Below are positions 23,395 to 36,700 of a stretch of DNA of 64,000 nucleotides, piece by piece. Each line of letters opens with the position of its first letter. Position 1 is the first letter of the stretch. The position numbers were made by a program, and so were the translations under genes. The stretch lies in contig CM028382.1 in NCBI GenBank assembly GCA_013146195.2, positions 6,146,767 through 6,210,766 on the forward strand, read 5' to 3'. The notes below the pieces were generated by a model. The model did not search any database, was not told the DNA's origin, and worked only from the letters and a program-made list of their open reading frames with translations. Source of the stretch: Codonopsis lanceolata. Taxonomy: Eukaryota; Streptophyta; Magnoliopsida; Asterales; Campanulaceae.

Positions 23395-23905
23395 TTACCT
23401 AGACTCCGTTTTGGTATAATTCGCCACGGCTCATCCTAATCAGAAACAACTCTTGATATTAAGATCTTGTTTACTATATCTGATTATTTTAAAATATAAC
23501 GTAATTTTTTATTTATATTTAATAGGGTAATATTTTTATATCGAGAGGTAGATTTAGGCATCTAAATAATGTTTTTAAGTCCTCTTAGGTTACTATATAG
23601 GTTAGGCTAGTTTTTAGGAAGTTTTAACTTGTTTTCAAAGCTTTATGAGTCTTATAAATATAAGTTTCAATGTAATTCCGAATTTAGCTTTGAATTTTAT
23701 GAGCATTGATTATGTTTTCTACAAAAAATTATGTTTTCTTTTGAATCAACGAAATTGATGTCTAACTCGTGGTAGATTTTAGATCTCAATAGAATTTTGA
23801 ATATCAATCTCCAGTAGTCGTGTGCGATCTCAACATCTTTTGATATAATCGTTATCTTTTCACTTTGACGACTATAATAAGGGAAGGACAACAACCCTAT
23901 CCATC
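23395..23905 (+). mobile_element. LTR-like remnant
   Basis: TTATAAATATAAG near 23651, then a leader-like stretch with GAATATCAATCTCCAG, TGTGCGATCTCAA and a GATATAATCGTTATC segment. This resembles the R-U5 part of plant copia LTRs. No coding domain adjoins it. Confidence 0.4.
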
Positions 23906-26270
23906 TATAATAAAGGAAGGCTCCTAGTTAATGTGAGTGCTCGATAATAGAACATTTGAGCCTTTTTTTCCTTTATGTTTAGTGTTCTTAAGATTGCTGC
24001 TGACAAGCCATTTATCCTTTCAATGGTCCGGCTTAGTCTAGGACGGTAAAGGTTGAAGTAATCTCCCACTTGAAACTCCAAATGAATGTACTTTCTAATT
24101 ATCTTATCAACATTTATATCAAAAGGGAAAAAAGTTTCGATTTTTTAGTTTCTTGAATTCCTCAATCATCCCACTACATCAGAATGGCATGGCTAATTGT
24201 GTGAAATATGGATCCGAAAGATGGTGTCGTTAGGCGGGCCCGTTGAATAAAAATTGTGGAAATGTTCTTCAATTTGTCAAGGCCGCTAAGAGAATGGTTA
24301 ACGGAGGGTCATAACCTCCTCAAATGGATATCTTTCTATTTAACAAAGTATTTCCCCAAATCATTTGGGAATTTTGTTTGGATTTTTTGGTTTCGATCGC
24401 TGGGGAAGAGATCGAATTTTTTGGCTTTTGCCAAGAAGAGCGCACTTTCCACCCCTCTCTCTCTCCCCCTCGGGTGGGGCCACGCTATTTCTTTTCATTT
24501 TCTTTGATTTTCAGCCATTTTGCAATTCAAAAAAAAATATTTTTAAGTACACATTTTTAACCATAAATAGAGACTTGATTTGACTCGGACACCAAATGAT
24601 TTTTTTTTAATTTTAAAGTTGTTAAAAGATAAAGATGGTGGGATATGTGAAATTATTAGGGTTTGTGTCAAACTGTTGTATGTATTTTTTTTGGTAGCTT
24701 ATGAGTATCAAATGAATTTTTTTATTCATTTTTAATGAATTGGGTAGTATATGAGAATCAAATATGATCCATTGTTGTTCCTGCTCTACGTGTGTTAGGC
24801 CTCCTCTATGGAAAACTTATTTGGTGTGCCCAGGCTCCTTTATGGAAAATTGCCTAGGAATAATGACTCTAAAAAAACTTTTTTTTTATCCTTCTTAGCT
24901 AGAGAGAGAATATGGAGATAATTAAAGAGAGAGCGTGTGTGTGTTTTGGGAGAAATGATAAAAGAAGGATTTAATTTTGGGTGAAATTTAAGCCGATTCA
25001 CTTTACCGCTACACTACCCTATGTTTTTTTCAACCGAAAAAGACACTTTAGGGGGGGGGGGGCGAAAATGATTGTGATACCCTTAATGAACCGAAGGCGC
25101 GTTACAGATCACTTACCCAATGCATCACATGCACAAAATTCATTTGTGATGCATGATTTTGATGAATGCCTATATGCATCATGATGCACACAATCAAGCA
25201 TCAAAATCTCCCATTTTATAACGATGCATCGCGACTCTAAAGATATGCATCACAAATCTAAATCGATGCATCACGATTGAAATTTGATACATCGTAATGC
25301 AAGTTGGTTTCGACTGCATCTCTTCTGCCTTTTTCTTCATCCTCCTCCGTCGTAAGCCTTCTTCTTCCTACTCGCCTTTGTCTCTTATGAAAAATTCTCA
25401 AACCCAACCCAAGTCCATTCAAGTATGCACTTTATTCCCGTTTCGTTGGCGCAACAATTATGATTTCGAATAATTTAGAAAGAATACGTCGGAGTTGTAC
25501 AAGAAATGTTGACCAGAGCTATGAAAGCAGACGATCTGAGTATTTTAAGAACAATATTTCGAAAATAAATTTTAGCGGTTGGAAAAAAAAAGGGACCAGT
25601 GCGATTATAAATTTGGTAAAAAGGACTATCCTTCAATTTTGATACAATGGTGATGTAAATCTTAAATTTACATAAACGTTTTAAAAGACATCATTATACA
25701 ATGAAACAACGTAAAAATGTGTTTGATTCATTTCATACATGGTATTAAGTGACATTCTACACCTTTAACTTATAAAAATCAAATATATAGTTCTTTAAAA
25801 GTTAGCATTGCTTTCAATCTATCAAATGTCTTTTAAATAAAACATTAGTTATTTTAATACCAAAAACTAAAATTGTGTTCACAAAATTTAGTGTGTAGTT
25901 AATATGTGATAAATGATCAATATGATTGTATTTTAGAAAGAAAAATCTTATTAAAAAACGTATTTGTTTAGGTCGCTTGTGTAAAAAATAATTTCAGAGA
26001 TGGTGTTTCAAATTTGATTCTAAAAAGAAAATTAAATTTTGTTATCATAGGGCCATGGGTAATTTAGTAATTTGTGTCTCTAAGTGTTTAGCACCCTTTA
26101 TTATATTAGGACATTTTTAAATAAAAGTCATCTCTTTTGAAAAAAATGGTTACACAAATGATCATATTGCTTTTATTTTTGAGATTTATTAAAGTCCATT
26201 AAGATTGTAAGACATAATATGAGGATATAAAAAGAAAATTAAACGGAGTCAACTTCTCTTTAAAAACATG
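23906..26270. other. AT-rich intergenic stretch
   Basis: No gene supported. Overlapping short frames at 24256-24583 in all three plus-strand frames have no domain. A poly(G) run lies near 25050. A cluster of ATGCAT motifs is listed separately. Confidence 0.5.
25110..25302. repeat. Cluster of (G)ATGCATCA motifs
   Basis: ATGCATCA, TGATGCAT and close variants recur roughly ten times in under 200 bases with irregular spacing of about 15-35. ATGCAT is palindromic, so the motif appears on both strands. It may be a degenerate minisatellite. Confidence 0.7.
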
Positions 26271-26274
26271 TCAT

Positions 26275-26965
26275 GTCTGATGTATCTGTCCCAAACCCGG
26301 TTACGAGTAAAGCATGAGCGATTACCACGTGTCAATCATGAGCTTGTTAGCATATGACTCACAAACCTAGCGTACAGAGCTAGCGAGGTACTCGAGTAAA
26401 GATCATCAATATATCATGACTAAGCCTGGTCGAGCAAGGGCCTTACCTGCTTGGGGATCACACTTATCAGTATCAGATTTACGTCATGTAGCTGGGCAGA
26501 GCCATACTCACTGGGTAAGCATCGAGTAGGGAACCTCAGAGACTTACTCTCCAAGACAGGTCAAAGGTATCCTTATCCGAGCATAGCACTTACCGTATTT
26601 GTTCCGACATAAACTCTAAACAAGGTACACACTCTTTTAAATCTACTAGGTAACTATGGATGTCGTCTATCATACCTATAATTTAGGAGTTTTCTTTTAA
26701 ATCTACTAGGTAACTATGGAAGTGAATCCTAAACGGATTCTATGAGATTGAGGGCTTATAAATACATCTCCATAAACCCTAAACAAGGTACACACTCTTT
26801 ACAGCCTCAAAACTTTGTCAATGTGCTTATTGACTCTCACACGATACTTACTCTCACGTCGAAGTGGTTTCGTGAAGTCAAGTCTTGCACTCCAACTAAT
26901 GTGTTTTCATGTTTTTAGATAGGTTGTGAAGAAATTCAGTCCATTCATACAAGTCTAAATATCTT
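26275..26965 (+). mobile_element. Probable solo LTR with internal duplications
   Basis: Possible start TGTATCTGTCCC (26280) after TCTGA; another TCTGA lies just after the right end near 26968. Inside are a TATA-like GGGCTTATAAATAC (about 26753) and two internal direct repeats. TCTTTTAAATCTACTAGG occurs at 26632 and 26692, and CTAAACAAGGTACACACTCT at about 26616 and 26777. The predicted right end does not finish in CA, so the boundaries are tentative. Confidence 0.5.
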
Positions 26966-26969
26966 ACTC

Positions 26970-27742
26970 ATCAAATCTGATGGCCCAAGATTTATTTTTT
27001 CATCATCAATGTGTAACATTAATATATAAGAAACAATTATTTAAGGCTATTTCTCCTTCTTTTTATTTTATTTTATTTTTAAATTGGAAAAAAGAGAAGC
27101 ATCCATTTATGGTATATATTTTGTTGAGATACTTATTACAGTATGTTTTAGATTTAAAAGTTAAATTTTTTAAAAAAATAATAAAGTAAACTTTCCATAT
27201 CGGAATAATTGAGTGTTGCACGGAAGGAAGGAAGGAAGTCGGAAAAGGAAAGAAGGAAGAGGTTACAACTTACACGCACTCGAAAATGGAAAGTGCCACC
27301 TACCAATAAATTACCATTCAAACGTTTCCTATTTATTTTTATTAAATTAAATTAAATTAATTGGCGACGGTTTGAAGAAAGAGAAAGGGAAGCGTAGGTT
27401 AGGTTAGTTGGTTTGGTGGGTACCCTTACCCTTACCCTACACCCTCTCTCTCTCTCCACCAATTCACAGCTAACCATTAAATTATATCTTCTTCATCCCT
27501 CCCTCCTTCCCAGAAATTCCTTTCCTGGTTGCCATTCTTTTCTCCAGGTGCCTTGTTCAATTATTTCCTAATTATTCTTTTTGATTTCCATCGCCTAATT
27601 CTAATTCCTCAAGCTTGTAGTTGTCCCCACTCCACTGAATTTTACTATCGATTTCTTGCACTACTTTTCTTTCTTTCTTTCTTTCACTTTAATTCTATTT
27701 TCATTTTTGATCCTTCATCGTAGGTAGCATCATCAATCATCA
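26970..27742 (+). promoter_or_regulatory. Upstream region and probable 5' leader of HMG-CoA lyase gene
   Basis: AT-rich sequence, then GGAA repeats (27222-27238), TTAAA repeats (27340-27360), a CT-rich tract (27440-27460) and a T/C-rich leader with CTTTCTTTCTTTC before the ATG at 27743. CT tracts are common in plant leaders. No clear TATA box can be assigned. Confidence 0.5.
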
Positions 27743-30700
27743 ATGTCAAGTCTGGAGGAGCCTCTTGGTCTCGACAACTTGCCAAGCCTAAGCACTATCG
27801 ACCTCTGTCATGCCTTCTCTTCCACTTCCAGAGGAGACGACATGGGAATGGGCAACTGTTGGATTGAATCAAAAACTTCCACTTCACCCAACAACACCAA
27901 GTTTATGTAAGTTTCTTTACATCTTTCCTTCTTCTTCATCACTAGTCTACTACATATTTCACCATTCATCCCCCCGCGCGACATACTTATACTTATCATA
28001 AATAATGTTGCTCTCCCAATCATCTTAACTAAATTTTATTTCCTATTGAGTATTGATTGTCTCACGAATTTGTTCATTACAAATGTGTCTTTCCTAGTTT
28101 TACCACTTATCCATCTTAACATTTCCATTTCTGTTACCGGTTCCATCTTTTTAACTCAACGGGCATACGTTGTTCACATTACACTCCGGATGCACTTGCT
28201 TATTTCACCCAACCCCATTTCACTCTATCACATACATCATCTCTAACCACCCTATAATTGATCCCAAATATTATAATTGTCCCTTTTCTGGTATTTATTG
28301 ACCATCTAACCTACCTTACTCTCCCCCAATACTCCTTCTAGCACTAAAGTTGCATTCCGTTTCTTCTATTTTACTCCTCCTTATTTTAAAGCTTTTAGCT
28401 TCTAAAGCTTCACCTCACTTTCAAGCTTATTACTGATTTCATTCTTCGTCTCATCAATTAAAACAATGCCATCGGCAAGCAACATGCAACATGCACCATG
28501 GACAAGAACTAAATGGTATCATCCGCAAATTCTATATGAGACACCCTATACTCCTTTCGCCACTCGACATCCAGAAAACAACCCAACCTCCTCGCCTTTT
28601 GAAATCATCCTACGTAGGACATCTGCTACACGGGTAAATAGAAAGGGGGACAATGGGTCCTTTTGACTTAAGCCCCTCGACGCTCCAAATCTCTTCTTGG
28701 CTTGACCATTAAAAATAATAGAGAAAGAAGGGAGTGAGAACACCCCCAATTTTGCCACTTAAATTCATATCCTTTACGATCCATAACCACGTCAAGAAAC
28801 AGTTGGTCGCACGCCTATCTTTGCGGTAAGTTTTCAACCACCTCATTAGCCACAAGAGCCTTAGTCAATACTCCAGAGTCCCACCTACAAAGGCACTCTG
28901 AGCCATCGAGATAGAGGACACCAATCTAACCCCGCTATCCCCTTTATCATATTCATAGGCCTATTCACCCGCTCTTCATGGAACAAGTACTTTTAAAAAT
29001 CAGAAATAGCATCTAGAATCAGCTATGGATTGCGAACTATCTCTCGAGACTCCAACTCAACCTCCTTAACAAACCTATGGCACCTCTTACCAGAAGCAAC
29101 CCTATGAAAGAGCTTGGAGCTACAGCCCCCATTCTTAACAAGGATTAAGCAAGCAAAGATAGTTTCCCAAGTTGAAAGATCTCTAGTCTTGAAATTTTTA
29201 TGGATCTAAATAATCTAGCAGTAGGTAGTTTTTGTAAACCTGCTAGAATTTTGCTGAAGGATGTTAATAGTCCTTTTGCATCGGTTATTTTTGAATGAGA
29301 ATCGATTTTAAGTGAAGCTTATCTTTTGTGTTTTTTATTTTCTGCAATTTCATTTCCTTCAAAAACACTGATCTCAACCTTCCTTTTTTTTAGTGAAGAT
29401 TTCGAAGAGTACAGGAGAGAGGCATGGAGACAATGTATGAGAGTTGTGCCCCACAATGACATCCTCACTCAAAGGGCTTCAAGCCAAGGTCGGAACGAGT
29501 CAGTGTATGGAACTGTGCATGATTCACGATTTTTCTCCAACAATCAAAATAGCTCATACTGCAATGATAGAGGCATAAGAAATATAACTAACCAGGTGAT
29601 TTATCAACCAATTCAGATATTTGTGTTCTACAGGTTAATGCATTGGGCTGAATCTTGATTGAATCTGTTCTAATGGATGAAAAGCTTCATTGTCTATATT
29701 TTACTGTCATGATAATGCCTGTCATTGATTTATTTTGTTAAATTAATGCTAGAGCTGTATTATCTGATCTTTTCTTTGTTTATACTTTAGATTTTTAAAG
29801 GCATTCCGAATTATGTCAAGATAGTGGAAGTTGGTCCAAGGGATGGGTTACAAAATGAGAAGAATATTGTACCTACAGATGTGAAGATAGAGCTAATTCG
29901 CAGGCTTGTTTCTTCTGGATTGTCTGTTGTTGAGGCTACTAGCTTTGTCTCACCGAAGTGGGTACCTCAGGTAACTTGGTCTTTCCCCCTTGATGTTTAT
30001 CAGTTTTACTGCTATTGCTAAATGTATCGCGTTTGGGGTTCCATAAGGTCTATGTAGTGGGACCTTTTTTAGTTTATCTCCAAAACTTTCCGCCTCTCCA
30101 CTCCCGGTGACTAGTTAGTCCTATTCTGTTCATCAAGGGAGTGGATCTATGCAATTTTATCCTTCCCCTCTTACTTGCATTAAGGAGGAAATGGTATTTG
30201 AACCCATGAGACAATCTTCCTATAGTGGCTTCATATGATTTACATCATGCTGCAATGTGATCAAAGGAGATTAGAAGTAAGACAAGAGGAGAAAGCGTAA
30301 ATGCAGGCTGTATTTTCTTTCATCTCCGGCTAGACAAAGTTCAAGGATGTAAACAGACAAGATACTACTTGGTAGATGACTGATAGTCTTTAAGCCATGT
30401 GCTTAAACTGCCCAAACACGAGATCATGGATACCTACTTCTTGCTAGTGCTCGATTCATTGTTTTCTGAAATTACTACCTTATGATCTAATTGCTTTTTA
30501 TTTTCTTTTTTTTCAATAAAAGAATAAATCTATCACGTAGGCAGAGAAAAGAATTTAGATTAGGAGTCCACCAAACATAAGGCGGGAAAAAGGACTCAAA
30601 AAATAGGAAACGGTAGACTAGTAATAACTCTTTTGTAGATTTCGTGGGCAGATTTTCTGTTATTTGAGTCAATGTTTCTGCTTGTATACTCCCTGTGTAC

Positions 30701-33700
30701 ATGGGACGCATTACCTGTTTTGACGCTTTCAGTTATATATCTTTACTCTCACTTATCAAAAAAAATCGAGAAGAAAATGAAAGCCATGTAGATGGTTAGT
30801 ACGCATAATCGCTAGACCATTACATGTATGACTATTGAACATTGACAGAGTTACTATGTTAAGTAATCATATGGAAAAGCCAAAATTAGCGTAAAGGGAA
30901 CAGTTAAAGAATATGTATATAAGGCTTAACAGAAGACATGACCCTAGGATTAGCTGAATGTAAACAAGAATCATGCACCCATATTGTTGTTACATCATTT
31001 CATTTAGGTAAGTGATTTGATGCATTGCTCTTATTTTAAAGTTTGTTGAGTGTCGCACTTGAGCTTTCTATTGCGGTCGTCTGGTGTAACTTTTGGCTCC
31101 TCTTCATACGTACATTCAGTCAAGCAATAATTTGTAGTTACTATGACGAATAAGCATAAATACATTATTGTTTACATGAGTGTGTGGTTTTAGCCCATGT
31201 TTTCACCACCTAGCAGCTTAAAGAAAGAGAAATAAAATTCTGCAGATAACAGACCGAGATCATTGAAGAGACCTATTTTCGCCTAGCTTCCTAGTAGAAA
31301 CTTTGAGAGCTTGCTTCTATTAAGTGACTGCATGGGAAAAAATAAATTCTTGGTTACAGAACTCATCTTCTTATAAGCAATTCCAGCATGAAGTTTGTAG
31401 TTATATTTCAATCCACTTTTCTTGTTGAAGATTGTAAAGGTAAGGTGCTCAGTGCTCTAGAGAGAGAGAGTCATAGAAAGGGAGTAAGAAAAAGTGAAAT
31501 AATGTAACTAATGTTTGGGAATGAGACAAACTTGCAACTTTGCTGGAGAGTTAACTTTACTATATAGCACCAAATTGCGTAACAGTAAGCACTTTTGTAA
31601 TAGGTATATGGCATATTTTCATACTTTTTACAGATTTCTTTGATTTTATATGATCTTGACTTTGATAAACTATATTGCTTAAGGTTATTTCACTTGTTTG
31701 GTGCTGTTTAATCTACCAACCTCAGTATTTATTGTTTATTTGCTGTTTCTTTTTTTCTTTCTCTCTAACTGCTGTGTACAGTTGTAGCAAGAGTTACTGT
31801 TCAACCCTCCCTTCTCCCCGGTGTATCCACGGGCATGCATGTTTTTGAGTGTGCTTGTCAACTTTACCTGAATTATCAACTCGACCATATCTTCTGTGAC
31901 ATTCTTTTGGATTGTCAAATTAATGATAAATTTTTCAGTTACCTGCTTATCCTAGTATAACCTGTTCTCATTAATTACTTTAATTTTTTTAAAAGCTGGC
32001 CGATGCGAAGGATGTTATTGAAACAGTTAGAAACTTGGGTGGTGCAAGATTGCCTGTACTGACACCCAATTTAAAAGTGAGTTGCCTTCTTTAACTATGA
32101 ATCATTATTTTGTATTTTGCAAGAATCAGCTTCAATATTGTTATACCAATTGCCCCTAGGGATTTGAAGCTGCTGTAGCTGCGGGAGCAAAGGAAGTAGC
32201 TGTCTTTGCATCAGCGTCAGAGTCGTTTTCAAAGTCGAACATTAATTGTAGCATTGAGGAAAGTCTCACGCGTTACCGTGCTGTTGCTGATGCCGCAAGA
32301 AAGATCTCAGTTCCTGTTCGTGGGTATGCCTCATTTTTCCTCTCTCCTTCCACCTTCCACCCCTATTCCCCACTCTCTGCTCTGATTATGTTCTCATTCT
32401 CTTGCCTTGAATGCAGTCTACTGCATCTTCCATAACTATCAATATCATCATATGAAACAATAGACACTGACCCAAGAGCATCAATGTTCCAGTTATTGCG
32501 TAATTTTGATTTTTTCTCATAAAAGGCAATTTCATCGAAATGGTCATAGTTAACATATATATACACACACACACACACATTAGTGGATCATAGTGCCAAT
32601 TTATGTGTTGTTCAGAGTGGTAAAACTTATTTTGGGACTGTGGGAGTATGATATCATAACCTATGAGGCTTCATCAACTGTATTGTGAGTCACAATCTCA
32701 TATGTCATTCTATCAAGATCGTTGTTAGGTATGTAGATTTCAGATATTGCTGGATCTTACATTCTTTCTTGATTGATGTAACTTTAGCCCCCCCTATTAC
32801 TTTGGTAACTATTATCAATGGATCTTTTTCTGTAGGAGTACTGATGTGTCCATTGATGTTTTTAATACGTGCTTTTGAACTGGATATGAGCTGGAAATTA
32901 CTGATTGTGTTTGACTGTGAAATGTTGTCTATTTAGTTCAATCATCACCAAGGCACCCTAGCTAAGAGTGTAACATAGTGCAGTTGATGTGGGTTCTGTT
33001 TTTGAGTCAGTATTTCTAGGAAATTGTTGGGGAGATTGACACCATTGGTCGCCCTACTATTGGCCCTTTCGAGATTTGTCCCTGAACTGAAAAAAGTCGC
33101 AATGAATACAATATGCTGAAAGTAACTGATCCTTCAATTAGATTCATTCTAATTGAGCTGTTAAGTGTCCATGTGCGCCTTTGGTGCCTTTTCTATGGAC
33201 AAGGGTGTCAAATACCATCTCAATTTCTTTGTGTTATGTCATTTTACAAAAAAATAAAAAATAACAAAGAAAGAAAGAAAGAGATGTAAAACAAAGTAAA
33301 ACAAACAAAACAAAAGGGGCCCATTTGCTAGGCCTTGTGTCTCTATCTCTCTTTATTCTTTTCTTATATGCAAACATGTTTGAGGAAAAGGTAGCACTTT
33401 GATAAACTTATGAAACTAGATATCACTTAGTAGTGATCAAGCCATCTCTAAGAAAAATCTGTAATGCAAGTGATCATAAAACAATTATCAGGTAATTCCA
33501 AATTTATCAATTTCAATTCCTTGTGGATATTCAGCAATTTGACATGATTAAGAGATACTGATTTGACTATTTGTGTCATATACTTAATTCAATATCTGAT
33601 CTCGGTGATCTTAGTTTTGATTTGTTTGACGAAGGTGGTTCTTTAAGGAACATGTGGTGTATTCTGACTGTTGTTGTCATCTTTCACATGAAGCTTTTAG

Positions 33701-36700
33701 TTCGCGTAGTGGTTGGGTTGTGGAGCGGTGGTGATGACAGTGGGTTGTCTTGGGAATTAGCAACAAGGTGCCAGTGATGTTGCAGGTGCTGGTGGATGAG
33801 AGGATTTGAGGTCATAAGGAGTGAGGGGGTAAGGGTCATGAATAAAGATTGTTGGTGTTGGTGGAGATGGTAACAGAAGATATCAATAATACAGGAACCA
33901 TTGGTTTAAGTTACCCACTTGTGTTTGATATTGATATTGATCTTCTCTACTTCCAATCACCAATGTGCAAATGGAAGCAAGAAATCACAAGTTTAATTTA
34001 AATTGGACTTATCCAAGGATAGTTTATTGTCCAAGTAGGAGGAGGTTTCTGTACGTCATCCAACTGAATTTTCTTCTGGAGCTGTTCATGCAGACTATAC
34101 AAGTTCATATTCCAAATTAAATTTATATCTTGATTTGGTCCTATTGGAAGTGTGAGTTCAGCTTTCATTTGTATCTGATTAATGATCCATCCATGTGGCT
34201 ACAACTCAATATTTTCTTTCACAAATATGATTTCCAACATAATTGTTCATCCATTAGCTGTATGTTGTGCCTATCCTACAAGGAAATATAGAAATTAATT
34301 CTGTCAACTTGAGGCCGGATCGTCTCACTATTTCAACAGCATAAGTCCAGTCATAAGTTCAAATTTGTGATTTTGTGAAAGAAAGTGAGATTTGAAGGTT
34401 TATAGTTTTATTGCGCATTTGCCTGCCAAATTCTGGTGCTGAATTTGGCTATAGTAGCTGTTTCATTACAATTTTTAATGGGGCCTAAGTACGCTAAATA
34501 GCCAATTTCGCTATATGTTTGGTTAGATGGCAATGCCATATTATTGCCAAATATGATTGTATTTGGTGACGCTAAAGTCATTATACTTGAAATTGCCTTA
34601 ATAATTCGCCCTTCTCTTGTAGTTGAAAGGGGTGCAAGTTTTTCTCTCTTTGCATCTTTGGTCATGATTGTGTACTTTAGGCTGATTTGTATATGCGATC
34701 TACAATTGAACGTTTTCGTTTCTCTATTTTTGCGAGTGTGGAATCTGGTATAGTGCTAGAAGTTCCCCCTTTTTTGTGTTCTAGATTATTGAATATAGAG
34801 ATTCTATTATTCTAATGTTCTACTATTGATAAACTTCAACTTCAGAATAGAAAAGGAATGTGGCAAGCATGTTTACAATGGTTCGTTGAATAAGATTATC
34901 TTTTACGAGTCATGAATTTTTTACTTTTCTAATCACTTGATTCATGATCAGGTTTTGTAATATTAGTCAATTTATAACCGTTGAAGTTTGATAATCAGAC
35001 AGAAAACCAATGGACATAACTGGGGAGGTTTCATCCTGAAAGGCCAGGCTTATCTTTTTCAATGTGGAGCATTACAATCTCGGTATATCCACTCGTGTGT
35101 GACCAAGGCAAATAAAAAGATATTGTTACTGGGTGATAAGGACTACATCTGCGTTGATTAACTGCATGCACAGATGCTGTATACCATTCTAAAGTCCAAA
35201 CATCCAACCTAGAAATGATTGACACCGTGCAGGGAGTCCCATAGGATTTATTACTAAGATGACTTAAGCTTCCCAAAGTTGAATAATGATCTTTTAAGTG
35301 GTCAATTTTTTTTTTTGAATAATCCTGAAGAAATGTTTCCCTGTTTTTGTTTGGTTAATTTCCAAAAATTGGCAAATCATTTGTCATAGTTATCTAAAAG
35401 CACAGTTCAGTGCAGAAAGCATCCACAGTTAAGGGGTCTGGGATGGTCGATTGTGTGCAACCTTGCTCCAAACCTCTTGGGAAGAGGCTGTTTCCATATT
35501 ATGATCCTATGATGCAGGGGTCAAAAATGGAGCAACTTCATCGTTGCTCCAGCCTCCAAGGCACGCATTTAGTTGATTACATGTTTGAAATTGTCCATCT
35601 GAGAATGAAATTATGATTTAGTACGAGTGGTTGAAACTGAGCTCAATAACTTGTCTTCTTTGATTAAATAGGTATGTGTCATGCGTTATTGGATGTCCAG
35701 TTGAAGGCACTGTTCCTCCTTCAAAAGTTGCATACTTGGCTAAAGAACTTTATGATATGGGTTGTTCTGAAATCTCACTTGGTGATACAATAGGGGTTGG
35801 TACACCAGGTAAACGTTTCGATGTACCTTGCTTTCCGAATAAATAGCTACATAGTATATTGCATACATGAAACACGTGAGTTTTGGCTACGCATATCTGC
35901 TCCTGGAATATGCATCCAGTGAAAGAACAATTCGTCTTTTGCTGTTATAAACTGCCTAACAAGTGATGCTTCCTCCTTAAGCCTTACAAGTTACAACTAT
36001 ATGTACAAAAAGGTTATTTTTTTCTACAAATACATTAATTGAACCCATTGCACCATCTCCGGGTTGGTATCCCAAGTCGTCTTTATACCCTTGTTACAAT
36101 ATGTATGAAAAGGTCTTTCTACAAATATGTTTATTGTACCCCATTGCATGACCTCCAGGATGGTCTCCTGAGTCTTCTTTATCCTTGTTTCCGTTTTGAT
36201 AGTCTTCCTTGGATACATTTAGAGCAGTATGTTGGATGATTTATATAATAAAGAAACTACTCTTCGTATGAAGAAGTTGAAATTGAATTGATGTATTCAG
36301 TGAAAAGTTTTTCCCTAATCTTTGTCAACATGTCAAGTGGCTCCTCAGATATATCATTAGTCTTACATATCTATGCATTTATAACATCTATTCCATTTTT
36401 CTCTGTCACAGGTACAGTTATTCCTATGCTTGAAGCGGTCATGGCTGTTGTCCCTGTTCAGAAGCTTGCCGTCCACTTTCATGACACTTATGGGCAGTCT
36501 CTTCCAAATATTTTAGTATCACTTCAAGTAAGCTAATTCCTCCTTAAGATGTACACAGTAAAAATTGGACCGTCTTTCATGAAAGACATGAATTAAATAA
36601 CAAAGAATGGTGACTAAGCTTTAATCTGCATCAAATGGCTTTAAAACTGTGTTCCAGAAAACTAAACTTAGTTTCTAGTTCGAGACATGGTTCTCAGAAA

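Noticed and set aside
25050..25062. Poly(G) run as a quadruplex or telomere-like signal
   Set aside because: A single homopolymer without repeat structure; likely simple-sequence noise.
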